A program made the translations under genes and the position numbers. 45,150 nt of DNA, from contig CALDUK010000011.1 of NCBI GenBank assembly GCA_937924905.1, forward strand, positions 1 to 45,150, in the 5' to 3' direction. Shown piece after piece: positions 16,184 through 24,866 of the stretch (its first letter is position 1; each line of letters begins with the position of its first letter). The DNA is from an uncultured Paracoccaceae bacterium. Its GTDB lineage: Bacteria; Pseudomonadota; Alphaproteobacteria; Rhodobacterales; Rhodobacteraceae. The notes below the pieces were generated by a model. The model searched no databases and was not told the DNA's origin. It saw only the letters and a program-made list of their open reading frames with translations.

Positions 16184-16666
16184 GGATTTTTTCCTCACTC
16201 CTCGTCCACGGATGGGACGTTAGACCCGGATTTCAAAAATGGTCAATATTTGTACTTGAAATTTTTTTTATCGCGCTAAGGCCCAAACTGGCCGATGGCC
16301 GCGCGGCCCGTTTCACAGGACGTTCAGTCCGGTTACGTGGGGTCAGGCTGCCCTTTTTCTTCGGCGCTCAACCCGAAATATTTGTCGAAAAACAATGTTT
16401 TGTGCGGTGTCCAAAAACCAACCTGCCGGGGCGCATGGCCGGCGACGCAAACGGATTGTTTTACCCCCAACGGCCCGCCCGAACCGGTCGCCCCTGCGAC
16501 ACAAATGCGCGCCGGCGCCCCATGCGCGCGAAGGCAGGGGCAAGGGCGTTTCCTTAGGAATTTCCGAATTTTTCGGCGCGCAGACCCCATTCGCCGCATC
16601 AGATTCGCGGCAAACCGAATCTAAAACCGCGCTGACGAAACGACGCCTAAGGCGCGCCCGTCAGGC
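16184..16666. other. Gene-free spacer
   Basis: About 480 nt with no convincing gene; overlapping open frames on both strands lack ribosome sites and recognisable sequence. It holds a candidate minus-strand promoter for Cys-rich gene B, TTGACC (plus 16241-16246) and TCTAAC (plus 16219-16224), 16 nt apart. It also contains an A+T-rich run at 16245-16275 and a GCGCC-TTA-GGCGTC-like inverted repeat near 16647-16660, close to the stop of the enoyl-CoA hydratase gene. Confidence 0.4.
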
Positions 16667-17449
16667 TCAGCGAAACTTTGGCGGACGTTTTTCCAGAAAG
16701 GCCGACATGCCTTCTTTCTGGGCGGGCAAGCCATACAGCGCGTGATACATCTGGCGCTCGAACCGCACACCGGATTGCAGGCCGACCTCTTCGGCCTCGT
16801 TCACACAGGCCCGCGCCATCATCACAATGTCCTTGGGATAGCCCGCGATTGTCTCGGCGGTCTCTGTCGCCAAGCCCATCAGTTGGTCATCCGGCACAAC
16901 CCGGCTGACCAACCCCATCGCCAGCGCTTCCTCGGCCCCGACCATGCGCCCGGTCAGGATCATATCCATCGCACAGGCCCGGCCCACCAGCCGCGTCAGC
17001 CGCTGCGTGCCACCGATCCCGGGGATGCAGCCGATCTTGACCTCGGGTTGCCCGAACCGCGCCGACTGGCCCGCCAGAATGACATCGCACATCATCGCAA
17101 CCTCGGCACCGCCCCCCAGGGCATAGCCCGCTACAGCCGCCACCTTGGGCGTACGCAGGGCGGCAAACGCATCCCACCCGGCAAAGAATGCGCTGTCATA
17201 CATCGACGTATAATCCTGCGCGTTCAACTCGCCGATATCGGCGCCTGCGGCAAAGGCGCGGTCGTTGCCGGTCAGGATGAAACACCCCACATCCGGGTCG
17301 CTGTCACAGGCGCGCGCGGCCTCCAGCACCTCGTCCATCACTTGGGTGTTCAAGGCATTCAACGCCTCGGGCCGGTTGAACCGCAGCGTGACCACCCGGC
17401 CGGACCGGGTGACCTCGATTGTTTCATAGCGCTTGGTCTCGTCCAGCAT
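16667..17449 (-). CDS. Enoyl-CoA hydratase/isomerase (crotonase) family protein
   Basis: A 260-residue crotonase, normally hydrating 2-trans-enoyl-CoA to 3-hydroxyacyl-CoA. The oxyanion-hole and binding segments are present (FAAGADIGEL; GYALGGGAEVAMMCD), and so are both catalytic glutamates of true hydratases: GGGAE and QPEVKIGCIPGIGGTQRL. It is therefore probably an active hydratase rather than a distant family member. The ATG at 17449 lies 1 nt after the upstream stop, so translation is coupled. It is the third gene of an operon with a membrane oxidoreductase and an adenylation enzyme, suggesting that an acyl-CoA or acyl-adenylate product is processed together. Which acid is involved cannot be seen. 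Confidence 0.9.
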   Translation of the reverse strand: MLDETKRYETIEVTRSGRVVTLRFNRPEALNALNTQVMDEVLEAARACDSDPDVGCFILTGNDRAFAAGADIGELNAQDYTSMYDSAFFAGWDAFAALRTPKVAAVAGYALGGGAEVAMMCDVILAGQSARFGQPEVKIGCIPGIGGTQRLTRLVGRACAMDMILTGRMVGAEEALAMGLVSRVVPDDQLMGLATETAETIAGYPKDIVMMARACVNEAEEVGLQSGVRFERQMYHALYGLPAQKEGMSAFLEKRPPKFR

Positions 17450-17450
17450 C

Positions 17451-18767
17451 TCAGCTGTCCCAGATTGCGCCAAAAGCCGGAATGCCCTGGCGTTCCATGT
17501 CGTAAATCACCCGCCGCGTTAGCTTCTGGTTCGAAATGACAATCACCGCTTCGGCACCGGTTTCCTGGACGGCCTGCCACGCCAGGGCCGACAGATCCGG
17601 CTTGCCGCGCGCATCTGTGTCCCAGATCAGCGGGGCCTCGGTGTTCGCCTCGATCTCGTCGACCAGCTTGTCCCCATAGGTCTTGCGCGGGGACCGCGTG
17701 GACCAGATCAACTTGTTGGGCACGTCATGGGCCAGAAGATGCGGCAGAATGGGGCCGATACCGCTGCCGGTTCCGACATAGACGACCTTCTTGAAAAGCA
17801 CTTCAATCCGCGCCACGCCGGACGTTGTGATGCCCTTGACCCAAACCTTGTCAGGCGGGTTGTCGATGAACCGCCCGGTCCAGTCGCCCGCGCGACTGAT
17901 CACCAGACGGTACCCGTCTTCGCCGGGGGTGGGGATATTGGCGAACGAATGCCATTCCCGCAACGGGCTCAGGCTCAGCGCGTTGGACGACCCGGCGAAC
18001 GGGGTGTCGCCGTAATTGAACCGGACGACCACCGCGTGGTTTGATGGTTTCTCTACCTCGATTGGCACTTTCTTCAACGTCAGCCAGGGCGAAACGATAG
18101 ACAACGAAATCACGCACAACAGCCAAAACGCCAGGCTTGATGTCAAAGGCACACCGGCATCGCGCACCATTGCCACGCTATGCGCCCAGAACAACGCCAG
18201 AAGTGTCCACCCCGCAAAGCGATGCACATGCTCGAAACGGTTGTGGAACTTCTGGCGTATCGGCCCAATGGCAGTGACAATCATCATCGCCATCAAGGCA
18301 ACCATCATCGCGCTCAGGACCAATGTTGTAGCAGACGCCTGACCAAAGCCGTTCAGCGTATTGGCCCCAAGCGCAAACAAAAGAAACGCAAACCAGATCG
18401 ACCCGGCCACAGCGCCGCCCGAATGCAGCCCGCCAAAGTGAAACACCTTGCCCGCGCTCCACCTGATCCACAAAGGCCAGCTTGTCGGTATCCGCGTCGC
18501 AGCCCAGAACAGGATATTCACCACCCGCTGCTGCCGGATCAAAATCGCCAGCGTGAAATTCAGCAAGGCGATCTGAGCAATCGCGGTCACATCGAACACA
18601 CCGCCCGACAGCCACGCCCCTTGCGCCACCCCACGGCCAAACACCCAAAGATTGACAACCGCGACCAGCGCGGCCAGTCGCCGGTATTCAATGATCGACG
18701 GATGGCGTGTGATGTTGCGCAGATTGAACCGCCGTTGCGGCTCGATGTTGATGCTTTCTGTGGTCAT
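17451..18767 (-). CDS. Six-helix membrane FAD/NAD(P) oxidoreductase (TmpL C-terminal-like)
   Basis: A 438-residue protein. The N-terminal half has six hydrophobic segments at about 31-46, 61-78, 113-134, 146-168, 184-200 and 211-228. His residues at 110, 115, 175, 180, 182 and 196 cluster near membrane faces, and H182-x13-H196 recalls heme spacing in ferric reductase-like proteins; heme binding is unproven. The C-terminal half, from about 240, is a ferredoxin-reductase-like module with the nucleotide motif VGTGSGIGPILPHL (331-344) and a late VIVISNQKLTRRV segment. The usual RxYS flavin motif is not obvious. Its ATG overlaps the stop of the adenylation gene by 4 nt. Together the two genes reproduce the order of domains in fungal TmpL. 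Confidence 0.75.
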   Translation of the reverse strand: MTTESINIEPQRRFNLRNITRHPSIIEYRRLAALVAVVNLWVFGRGVAQGAWLSGGVFDVTAIAQIALLNFTLAILIRQQRVVNILFWAATRIPTSWPLWIRWSAGKVFHFGGLHSGGAVAGSIWFAFLLFALGANTLNGFGQASATTLVLSAMMVALMAMMIVTAIGPIRQKFHNRFEHVHRFAGWTLLALFWAHSVAMVRDAGVPLTSSLAFWLLCVISLSIVSPWLTLKKVPIEVEKPSNHAVVVRFNYGDTPFAGSSNALSLSPLREWHSFANIPTPGEDGYRLVISRAGDWTGRFIDNPPDKVWVKGITTSGVARIEVLFKKVVYVGTGSGIGPILPHLLAHDVPNKLIWSTRSPRKTYGDKLVDEIEANTEAPLIWDTDARGKPDLSALAWQAVQETGAEAVIVISNQKLTRRVIYDMERQGIPAFGAIWDS

Positions 18768-20371
18768 TCTGCGGCCTCCAAAGGCGCTTTCGTCAAAGCC
18801 TCGGCGGCCATGTCCAGCAACAAACGCTTGTCCAGCTTGCCGCGTGCGGTCTTTGGCAAATCGTCCATCGGCAAAACAATCGCCGGGCAGCAATAATACG
18901 GCAGCGCGCGCGCCACATGGCCCCGCGCCTCGACCGGGCAGACATTGCCCGGGCTGACAAAGGCCACCAGCGTGCGGTCGTCAAACTTCAGCGTCACCGC
19001 CTGATCGCAGCCCTCGGTCGCCTCCAGCGCGCGCGAAACACCGTCAAGCTCCACCCGGAACCCGCGGATTTTCACCAGGTCATCGACCCGCCCGTAATGC
19101 AGCAACTCGCCGGTTTCGGTCCAGGCGCCCAGATCACGGGTGTTGAACATCATTTGCCCCGGCCGGAACGGATCGGGCCGATACCGTTCGGCGTTCAGTT
19201 CGGGGTTCCCGATATACCCCGCCGTTACACAATCGCCGCCTGCCCACATAACACCGCGTTCGCCAAAGGCGACGGGGCGCAGGTCTTCGTCCAGCACATA
19301 GACCGTATTGTTCGGCGTCGGTTTCCCGATGGTCAGTTGATCCTTGTCAGGCCTGTGCAACATCGCGGTATTGATGATCGTCGTCTCGGTCGGCCCGCAC
19401 GAATTGTAGAAATCGCAAAAGCTGCCCCACTTATCGGCCAGGGGGCGGGGGCAGGGCTCGCCCGCCACAGCGGCGGTCTTGACCTGATGGCAGGCGTCGG
19501 CGTCCAGCGACCCCAGGATCGACGGCGTCGCAATCAGCACATCAACCCGGCTTGCAGTTTCCTGAATGTCGCGCCCGCGCACAACCAGCGTCGCGCCGTT
19601 CGACAGCGCGCCCAGCGTTTCCCAGGCGGCCATATCAAAGGCAATCGACAGGATTTGCCCCACCCGCAATCCCGGCTTCATCCCCAGATCACCAGGGGCC
19701 GTCTGCAAAATGTTGCACAGGTTCTTGTGGGTCACCTGCACCCCGTTGGGCACACCCGTGGTGCCCGAGGTAAAAAGAACCATACAAACATCGTCAGGCG
19801 TCAACGGGCTTGTGCCGGTCCGGGCGCGCGCGGTCGGGCCGGCCATCACCTCGTCCAGAACAATCTGTGTCTGCCCGTCCAGCACCGCAAACCGGTCGGC
19901 ACATTCTGCGATGGTCAGCACAACCTTGGCACCGGTCACGGTGGAAATATGCGTCAGAACCTTGTCTGTCGCGACACCCACATGCTGTGGGATGTAATAA
20001 GCGCCCAGTTTCATACAGGCGAAAATGCCAACCACCATCGCGATTGATCGTTTCAGATACAGCCCGACCCCATCGCCATGTCCAACGCCCAAATCCGCCA
20101 GCCGATGCGCCACCTTGTCGGCGGCGGCATTCAAGGCACCATAGCTGATCACCTCGCCCGCGCATTCCACCGCCGGGGCGTCAGGCTGAAGGGCGGCAAA
20201 ATGCTCGAACCCTGCCAATATGGTCGGAAACCGGGGCTGAACATGCGGACCAAAGCCAAATTCCGCAAACCAGTCGCCGGGGATTGCACCCCCAGAAGAT
20301 CCCAAATCGCAGCCGGGCAAGACAGCGGTATTGGTCCGACCAAGGTCGGGTGCAAAGTCAGAACGTGGCAT
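18764..20371 (-). CDS. Stand-alone NRPS-like adenylation enzyme (AMP-binding)
   Basis: A 535-residue acyl/aminoacyl-adenylate-forming enzyme. Core motifs are FTSGTTGVPNGV (200-211, with Asn where Lys is usual), FDMAAWETLGAL (245-256, the FD of amino acid-type adenylation domains), NSCGPTET (323-330), YGRVDDLVKIRGFRVEL (426-442) and the catalytic Lys of KTARGKLDKR (K512). No carrier (phosphopantetheine) or condensation domain follows. The ATG at 20371 is fixed by GGGAGG 6 nt upstream. It is the first gene of a coupled three-gene operon with a membrane oxidoreductase and an enoyl-CoA hydratase. The substrate is unknown; an amino or hydroxy acid is suggested by resemblance to NRPS domains rather than to acyl-CoA synthetases. 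Confidence 0.85.
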   Translation of the reverse strand: MPRSDFAPDLGRTNTAVLPGCDLGSSGGAIPGDWFAEFGFGPHVQPRFPTILAGFEHFAALQPDAPAVECAGEVISYGALNAAADKVAHRLADLGVGHGDGVGLYLKRSIAMVVGIFACMKLGAYYIPQHVGVATDKVLTHISTVTGAKVVLTIAECADRFAVLDGQTQIVLDEVMAGPTARARTGTSPLTPDDVCMVLFTSGTTGVPNGVQVTHKNLCNILQTAPGDLGMKPGLRVGQILSIAFDMAAWETLGALSNGATLVVRGRDIQETASRVDVLIATPSILGSLDADACHQVKTAAVAGEPCPRPLADKWGSFCDFYNSCGPTETTIINTAMLHRPDKDQLTIGKPTPNNTVYVLDEDLRPVAFGERGVMWAGGDCVTAGYIGNPELNAERYRPDPFRPGQMMFNTRDLGAWTETGELLHYGRVDDLVKIRGFRVELDGVSRALEATEGCDQAVTLKFDDRTLVAFVSPGNVCPVEARGHVARALPYYCCPAIVLPMDDLPKTARGKLDKRLLLDMAAEALTKAPLEAAE

Positions 20372-20513
20372 AAAAAGCCTCCCAAGAACATTTTTCATCA
20401 CATTCACGGGAAAAATTCCCAAACGCAAAGCACAGTCTTGTGATTTTGCCAAAAGTGGCCTTAATTTGCCGCTGGACTACCTTAGGAAAGAGAAATTTGA
20501 TCAGGACCTTTCT

Positions 20514-21350
20514 GTGACGGGTGACACGCAACGCCGGGTGGATCGCATATTGGCGTCAATTCTGACGCCAATATCTAAGCTGCTCATCAAAAATAACATT
20601 TCCCTGCAAATGGCGGTGGAAACGTTAAAGCGCTGCCTTGTCCAGACGGCGGCCGACAGCGGCGCATCCACCGACAGCCTGATCAGCCTCAAAACCGGGG
20701 TGCACCGCAAAGACGTCAAACGGCTTCGCGCCGCATCAATGGGCGAGGGGGCGGAAAAGTCCCCGATCAAAGGTCTGGCCATCGTTTTGTCCGTCTGGGC
20801 CAACGATCCGGCGTTTCGCAATGCCAAAGGCCAGCCGCGCATTCTGCACCGCACAGCGAAAAACGGATTTGACGATCTGATCCGCGCCAGCAAGGTCGAT
20901 CTTGGGCCGGCAACCGTTCTGCACGAACTGACCGAACAAGGGCTGATCAATCAGCACGACGACGGCGGCATCGAATTGCTGTCGCCCACCTTCATCGCAC
21001 ACAGCGGCGAAGCGACGCTCAAGGCGTTTGAAGCAACGGTGAACGATCACATCCGCATTGCCACCGACAACGTTCTGGCCCCGCCCGGCGCGCCGCGCCA
21101 CTTTGATCAGGTCGTGCGCTATTCGCACCTGTCGGACGCATCGGTGCAGGCGCTGGAAGCCGAAGCGCGCAAACGCGCGCGCGCCTATCTCGAACATATG
21201 AACGCAATGGCGCACCGTCTTCAAACCGAAGACGACGCCGCGGGCAATTCGTCCAACGGACGGTTTGTCTCGGGCGTATACATCGCCCCCCGGCGTGACG
21301 GGAAACCAGATCACGACATGGCACCACCAAAGGAAGACAAAGAAATATGA
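20514..21350 (+). CDS. DUF6502 family protein
   Basis: A 278-residue soluble protein that I recognise as the DUF6502 type. It has an N-terminal VDRILASILTPISKLLIKN helix, a predicted winged-helix-like middle (GLAIVLSVWANDPAF, LHELTEQGLINQ) and a final charged tail. The family has no established function; the helical layout would suit a DNA-binding or regulatory protein, which is only a guess. The GTG at 20514 has AGGA 7 nt upstream; the frame stays open to 20331, inside the divergent adenylation gene. Its stop overlaps the next ATG by 4 nt, so it is coupled to the DUF5666 gene. Confidence 0.75.
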   Translation: MTGDTQRRVDRILASILTPISKLLIKNNISLQMAVETLKRCLVQTAADSGASTDSLISLKTGVHRKDVKRLRAASMGEGAEKSPIKGLAIVLSVWANDPAFRNAKGQPRILHRTAKNGFDDLIRASKVDLGPATVLHELTEQGLINQHDDGGIELLSPTFIAHSGEATLKAFEATVNDHIRIATDNVLAPPGAPRHFDQVVRYSHLSDASVQALEAEARKRARAYLEHMNAMAHRLQTEDDAAGNSSNGRFVSGVYIAPRRDGKPDHDMAPPKEDKEI

Positions 21351-22225
21351 TGCACCGGGCGCTTTTCAAAACTCTGTTCGCAGCTACCTCAGTGGCGCTG
21401 CTCGCACTGTCGCCCGTACTGGCCCAGGACAACGAACGCGAAGGCGGCCTGACAGGCACCGGCGTGGTCGGCGAAATCACCGCCTTGGGCAGCATCATCG
21501 TCAACGCACAGCGCATCACCTTTGCCGATGATCTGGCTGTGACCAGCGCGCTTGGCCCTACGCATGCGGCAAACCTTGTTCCCGGCGATACCGTCGCGGT
21601 CGCGGTCGACCCCAGCGGGTCAGACTGGACAGCAACCGCCATTACCCAGACCCACGCCTTGATCGGCCCGGTCGCGCAGACGGGTGAAACCAGCTTCACC
21701 GCACTCGGCGTCCCGGTGACCTGGCCAACCCCGCCCGCCCCCGGCACTTGGGTCGCGGTCAGCGGCTTCTGGACGCCCAAGGGTGTTCAGGCGACACGGG
21801 TTCAAGCGATTGATCCACGCCCAACCGTCAGCCTCCAGGGCAGCTACCGCAAAGACCCAAAGACACCGGCCTCGGTTGTCGGCACGGTCACGTTAGAGGT
21901 CGAGCCGTTGCAAAACGCAAAGGAAGGCGATGTGATCCGCGTCACCGGCATGCTTCACGGCGACACGATCACAGTGACCGAGATTGATCACGGCGTCTTC
22001 CCGCATCCGGTTGGTGTCGTCCTGGCCGAAGGCTATCTGACCGATGTTGCCCCTTCGGGTCACTATACAGTCGGCGGCAGCGGGCTCTCGTCATATACCG
22101 ACAACCTGCAATCCATCATGACGCAGAAACGCGTCACGGTTTGCGGCACTGGCGGTCAGTTGGGCGATGTCACCGGCGTGGCACCCGACGTTCTGGCGCG
22201 GCTTGGGTGTGATGCGGGCAGCTAA
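21347..22225 (+). CDS. Secreted DUF5666 domain protein
   Basis: A 292-residue exported protein with a signal peptide (LFAATSVALLALSPVLAQ) and repeated small beta-barrel units of DUF5666 character. Each unit has a V-G-E-I/V-G-T-V opening and a pattern like VPGDTVAVAVD or VKEGDVIRVTGML. Function is unknown; the repeated OB-like strands suggest binding in the periplasm. The start is ATG 21347 or the ATG immediately after it. It is translationally coupled to the DUF6502 gene, a pairing that I recall as common in Rhodobacteraceae. Two Cys near the C-terminus could form a disulfide. Confidence 0.75.
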   Translation: MMHRALFKTLFAATSVALLALSPVLAQDNEREGGLTGTGVVGEITALGSIIVNAQRITFADDLAVTSALGPTHAANLVPGDTVAVAVDPSGSDWTATAITQTHALIGPVAQTGETSFTALGVPVTWPTPPAPGTWVAVSGFWTPKGVQATRVQAIDPRPTVSLQGSYRKDPKTPASVVGTVTLEVEPLQNAKEGDVIRVTGMLHGDTITVTEIDHGVFPHPVGVVLAEGYLTDVAPSGHYTVGGSGLSSYTDNLQSIMTQKRVTVCGTGGQLGDVTGVAPDVLARLGCDAGS

Positions 22226-22672
22226 GGCAGGCGCCTGAAAACCCGGCAGTTATCGCACCGAAGTGCCGCAAAAACGGCGTGCCCCACGCAAAACGGCCCA
22301 CACGGGCGGGTGTCCCGGCGGGCAAAATTCGGCCAAGCGTCATCACCCGCCATCACCGAAAGACCGGTCTGGCAGCATGTCGCATATAGGGGAACGGTCG
22401 CACCCCGTTGAAAACCGGTGCGCGCGCGGGCCAAAAGCCACCGCTCTGGGGGTCGGGTATGGAAACACCACCCGTTGGGGCAGGCACAAAGCCACCGCCC
22501 CAAAGTAACGAACACGCCGATACTCGCACAAACATCTTTCACAACGGTGAACCCTGCGTACGGTCCCAGCACACCGCCGCCACAGTCGCTCTATACAATC
22601 GCCACAAACTCAAGATATATAAGCCGAAACCGGGACAATTTACCCCGGGCTGGACAAGCGGGCGACTGGGTT
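22226..22672. other. Gene-free spacer ahead of frr
   Basis: About 450 nt between the DUF5666 gene and frr. The plus-strand frame of frr is open back to 22418 but has no ribosome site or protein-like composition, so I do not count it. An A+T-rich stretch near 22603-22625 (AAGATATATAAG) may mark the promoter of the frr operon. No hairpin with a T-run and no RNA gene is evident. Confidence 0.4.
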
Positions 22673-23236
22673 ATGGCAGACGATTTCGAACTCGATATGG
22701 ACGATCTTGAACGGCGCATGGAAGGCGCTTTGGGCAGTCTGCGCACCGATTTCGCCTCACTCCGCACAGGTCGCGCATCGGCCTCGATGCTGGAACCCAT
22801 CATGGTTGACGCTTACGGATCGACAACACCGATCAATCAGATTGGCACAGTCAACGTGCCGGAACCGCGTATGGTGACGATCAATATCTGGGATAAATCG
22901 CTGGTCGGCATTGCCGAAAAAGCTATTCGTGAAAGTGGGTTGGGGATCAATCCTCAACTAAATGGCACAATCATTATGCTGCCCATTCCCGAACTGAACG
23001 AAGAACGTCGGAAAGAACTTGCGAAAGTCGCAGGTCAATACGCCGAAAACGCCCGCGTCGCGGTGCGCAACGTGCGTCGCGACGGTATGGATCAGATCAA
23101 GAAAGCCAAGGGCGACGGCTTGTCTGAAGACGATCAGAAGTTCTGGGAAACCACAGTGCAGGAATTAACGGATTCCTCGATTGAAAAAGTCGATCAGGCA
23201 CTAGAGACAAAACAAGAAGAGATCATGCAAGTATAG
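22673..23236 (+). CDS. frr: Ribosome recycling factor
   Basis: A 187-residue factor that, with EF-G, splits the post-termination ribosome. The family features are easy to see: [17 protein letters not shown] near residue 35, [32 protein letters not shown] and LTEERRKEL-type [13 protein letters not shown] 22673 gives the usual length, although the ribosome site (GCGACTGGG) is poor. It heads the frr-uppS-cdsA-dxr-rseP cluster; the gene before it in most relatives, pyrH, is 8.4 kb upstream here. Confidence 0.96.
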   Translation: MADDFELDMDDLERRMEGALGSLRTDFASLRTGRASASMLEPIMVDAYGSTTPINQIGTVNVPEPRMVTINIWDKSLVGIAEKAIRESGLGINPQLNGTIIMLPIPELNEERRKELAKVAGQYAENARVAVRNVRRDGMDQIKKAKGDGLSEDDQKFWETTVQELTDSSIEKVDQALETKQEEIMQV

Positions 23237-23272
23237 GGCTTGGGTGTGGGGTGATTTTTAGGAGACCTGGGT

Positions 23273-23995
23273 TTGGTCAAAACGAAACGACGCGCGACAC
23301 CTGAACATGTCGCCATTATCATGGACGGCAACGGGCGTTGGGCCCAAGCTCGCGGAAAACCACGACTTTTCGGCCATCATGCCGGGGCGAAGCGGGTGCG
23401 GGAAATTGTCGAAGCTTGCCCCGAACAGGGCGTTAAGTATCTGACAATCTTTGCCTTCTCGACAGAGAACTGGAAACGCACACAGGCCGAAGTCTCGGGC
23501 CTGATGATGCTGTTCAAGCGCTATTTGACAAGCGAAACCAAACGCTTGGTCGAATCCGGCGTGCGCGTTCGGTTTATCGGCGATCGTATCCGGCTGGACG
23601 ACGCACTTGTCACATTGATGGACGAGCTTGAACTTTTGACATGCGACAACGACCTGGTTCACTTGACGGTTGCCCTGAATTACGGCGGTCGCGACGAAGT
23701 GGCCCGCGCCACCAAACGCCTGTGCCGGGAAGTGTCGGCAGGCCGTGTTGATCCAGAAGAAGTTGATGCAGAAACGCTTGCTAAGTTCTTGGATACATAC
23801 GTTTTACCGGACCCCGACCTGGTCATTCGCACCAGTGGCGAGGCGCGGATTTCGAACTTTCTTTTGTGGCAATCGGCCTATTCCGAATACGAATTTGTCG
23901 AAACGCTCTGGCCCGATTTTTCGCGCGATGAATTTGCGCGGGTGCTTGCCAATTTTGGCAGCCGCGAACGCCGGTTCGGGGCCGTGCTTGGGTAG
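23273..23995 (+). CDS. uppS: Isoprenyl transferase (undecaprenyl diphosphate synthase)
   Basis: A 240-residue cis-prenyltransferase that extends farnesyl diphosphate to the C55 carrier lipid for peptidoglycan and glycan synthesis. The catalytic region is HVAIIMDGNGRWAQARG, followed by GAKRVREIV, FAFSTENWKR and the late RTSGEARISNFLLWQSAYSE. It starts with TTG at 23273, with AGGAG 8 nt upstream. It lies 36 nt after frr in the same direction. Confidence 0.95.
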   Translation: MVKTKRRATPEHVAIIMDGNGRWAQARGKPRLFGHHAGAKRVREIVEACPEQGVKYLTIFAFSTENWKRTQAEVSGLMMLFKRYLTSETKRLVESGVRVRFIGDRIRLDDALVTLMDELELLTCDNDLVHLTVALNYGGRDEVARATKRLCREVSAGRVDPEEVDAETLAKFLDTYVLPDPDLVIRTSGEARISNFLLWQSAYSEYEFVETLWPDFSRDEFARVLANFGSRERRFGAVLG

Positions 23996-24071
23996 GTAAG
24001 CAGTTGTAATCAAACGCTTTGCCCGGTCGTCTTTGCCCGTGGTCAAGGTGATCGACCCAGGGGGGGATGGC

Positions 24072-24866
24072 GTGAAAGCAACGGCTGCGTCAGGAAAATG
24101 GGGGGATCTCTGGCAACGTCTGGCGTCAGGCGGTGTCGCAGCGGGGATTGGCCTCTGGCTGACCTGGGTTGGAGGCGTCCCTTTCAAACTGCTTATCTCG
24201 GCGATCGTTGGCATCATGGTTTGGGAAGTGGCGCGCATGGTCGGCACCGGAAGGCTGTCGATCCTTCTGGGTGCGCTGGCCGCGGGCGTCATGGTTGCCC
24301 TTGCGCTTTTGCCCACAGGCATGGCTTTGCCTTTGATTTTCCTGCCTGCTTTGGTCGGCGTCTCGCAACTCAATGACCACCGCGCCCGGTTCAGTCTTTT
24401 TTCTGCGGCAATCCTTATCGCGGGGATCGGTCTATTTACGCTTCGCGAAGACTTCGGCTTCATCTGGATGCTCTGGCTGGCGCTGGTCGTCATTTTGTCC
24501 GATGTTCTGGGCTATTTCGCAGGCCGGGTGATCGGCGGTCCCAAGTTCTGGCCAAAGGTCAGCCCGAAAAAAACGTGGTCGGGCACGATTGCAGGTTGGA
24601 TCGGGGCCGGTTTGGTCGGGCTTGTCTATGCGGTCAAAGGCTATGCGGGCTTTGAAATCATTAGCATTTCCATCGCAATCGCCATTGCGGGACAAATGGG
24701 TGATGTGGCCGAAAGCGCGTTGAAGCGCGCGGTCGGGGTCAAAGACAGCTCATCCATATTTCCGGGTCACGGGGGCATGTTTGACCGGTTCGATTCTATG
24801 CTGGGCGCGTCGTTGTTCTTGTTGCTGGTGGAACAAATCATTGAATTTCCGCCGGTTAGCTTATGA
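24072..24866 (+). CDS. cdsA: Phosphatidate cytidylyltransferase
   Basis: A 264-residue inner-membrane enzyme making CDP-diacylglycerol from phosphatidic acid and CTP, the branch point of phospholipid synthesis. It has about seven hydrophobic helices and the complete CdsA signature near the C-terminus: ALKRAVGVKDSSSIFPGHGG then DRFDS. I take the GTG at 24072, preceded by a G-rich GGGGGAT; a TTG at 24033 would add 13 residues. Its stop overlaps the dxr start by 4 nt. Confidence 0.93.
   Translation: MKATAASGKWGDLWQRLASGGVAAGIGLWLTWVGGVPFKLLISAIVGIMVWEVARMVGTGRLSILLGALAAGVMVALALLPTGMALPLIFLPALVGVSQLNDHRARFSLFSAAILIAGIGLFTLREDFGFIWMLWLALVVILSDVLGYFAGRVIGGPKFWPKVSPKKTWSGTIAGWIGAGLVGLVYAVKGYAGFEIISISIAIAIAGQMGDVAESALKRAVGVKDSSSIFPGHGGMFDRFDSMLGASLFLLLVEQIIEFPPVSL

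Noticed and set aside
16295-16624. Open frames on both strands in the 16.2-16.7 kb spacer
   Set aside because: Several overlap each other, none has a good start site, and the products look random in composition.
22418-22672. N-terminal extension of frr by 85 residues
   Set aside because: Ribosome recycling factor is about 185 residues, and the extension has Pro/Gln/Arg-rich sequence without homology; ATG 22673 gives the standard start.
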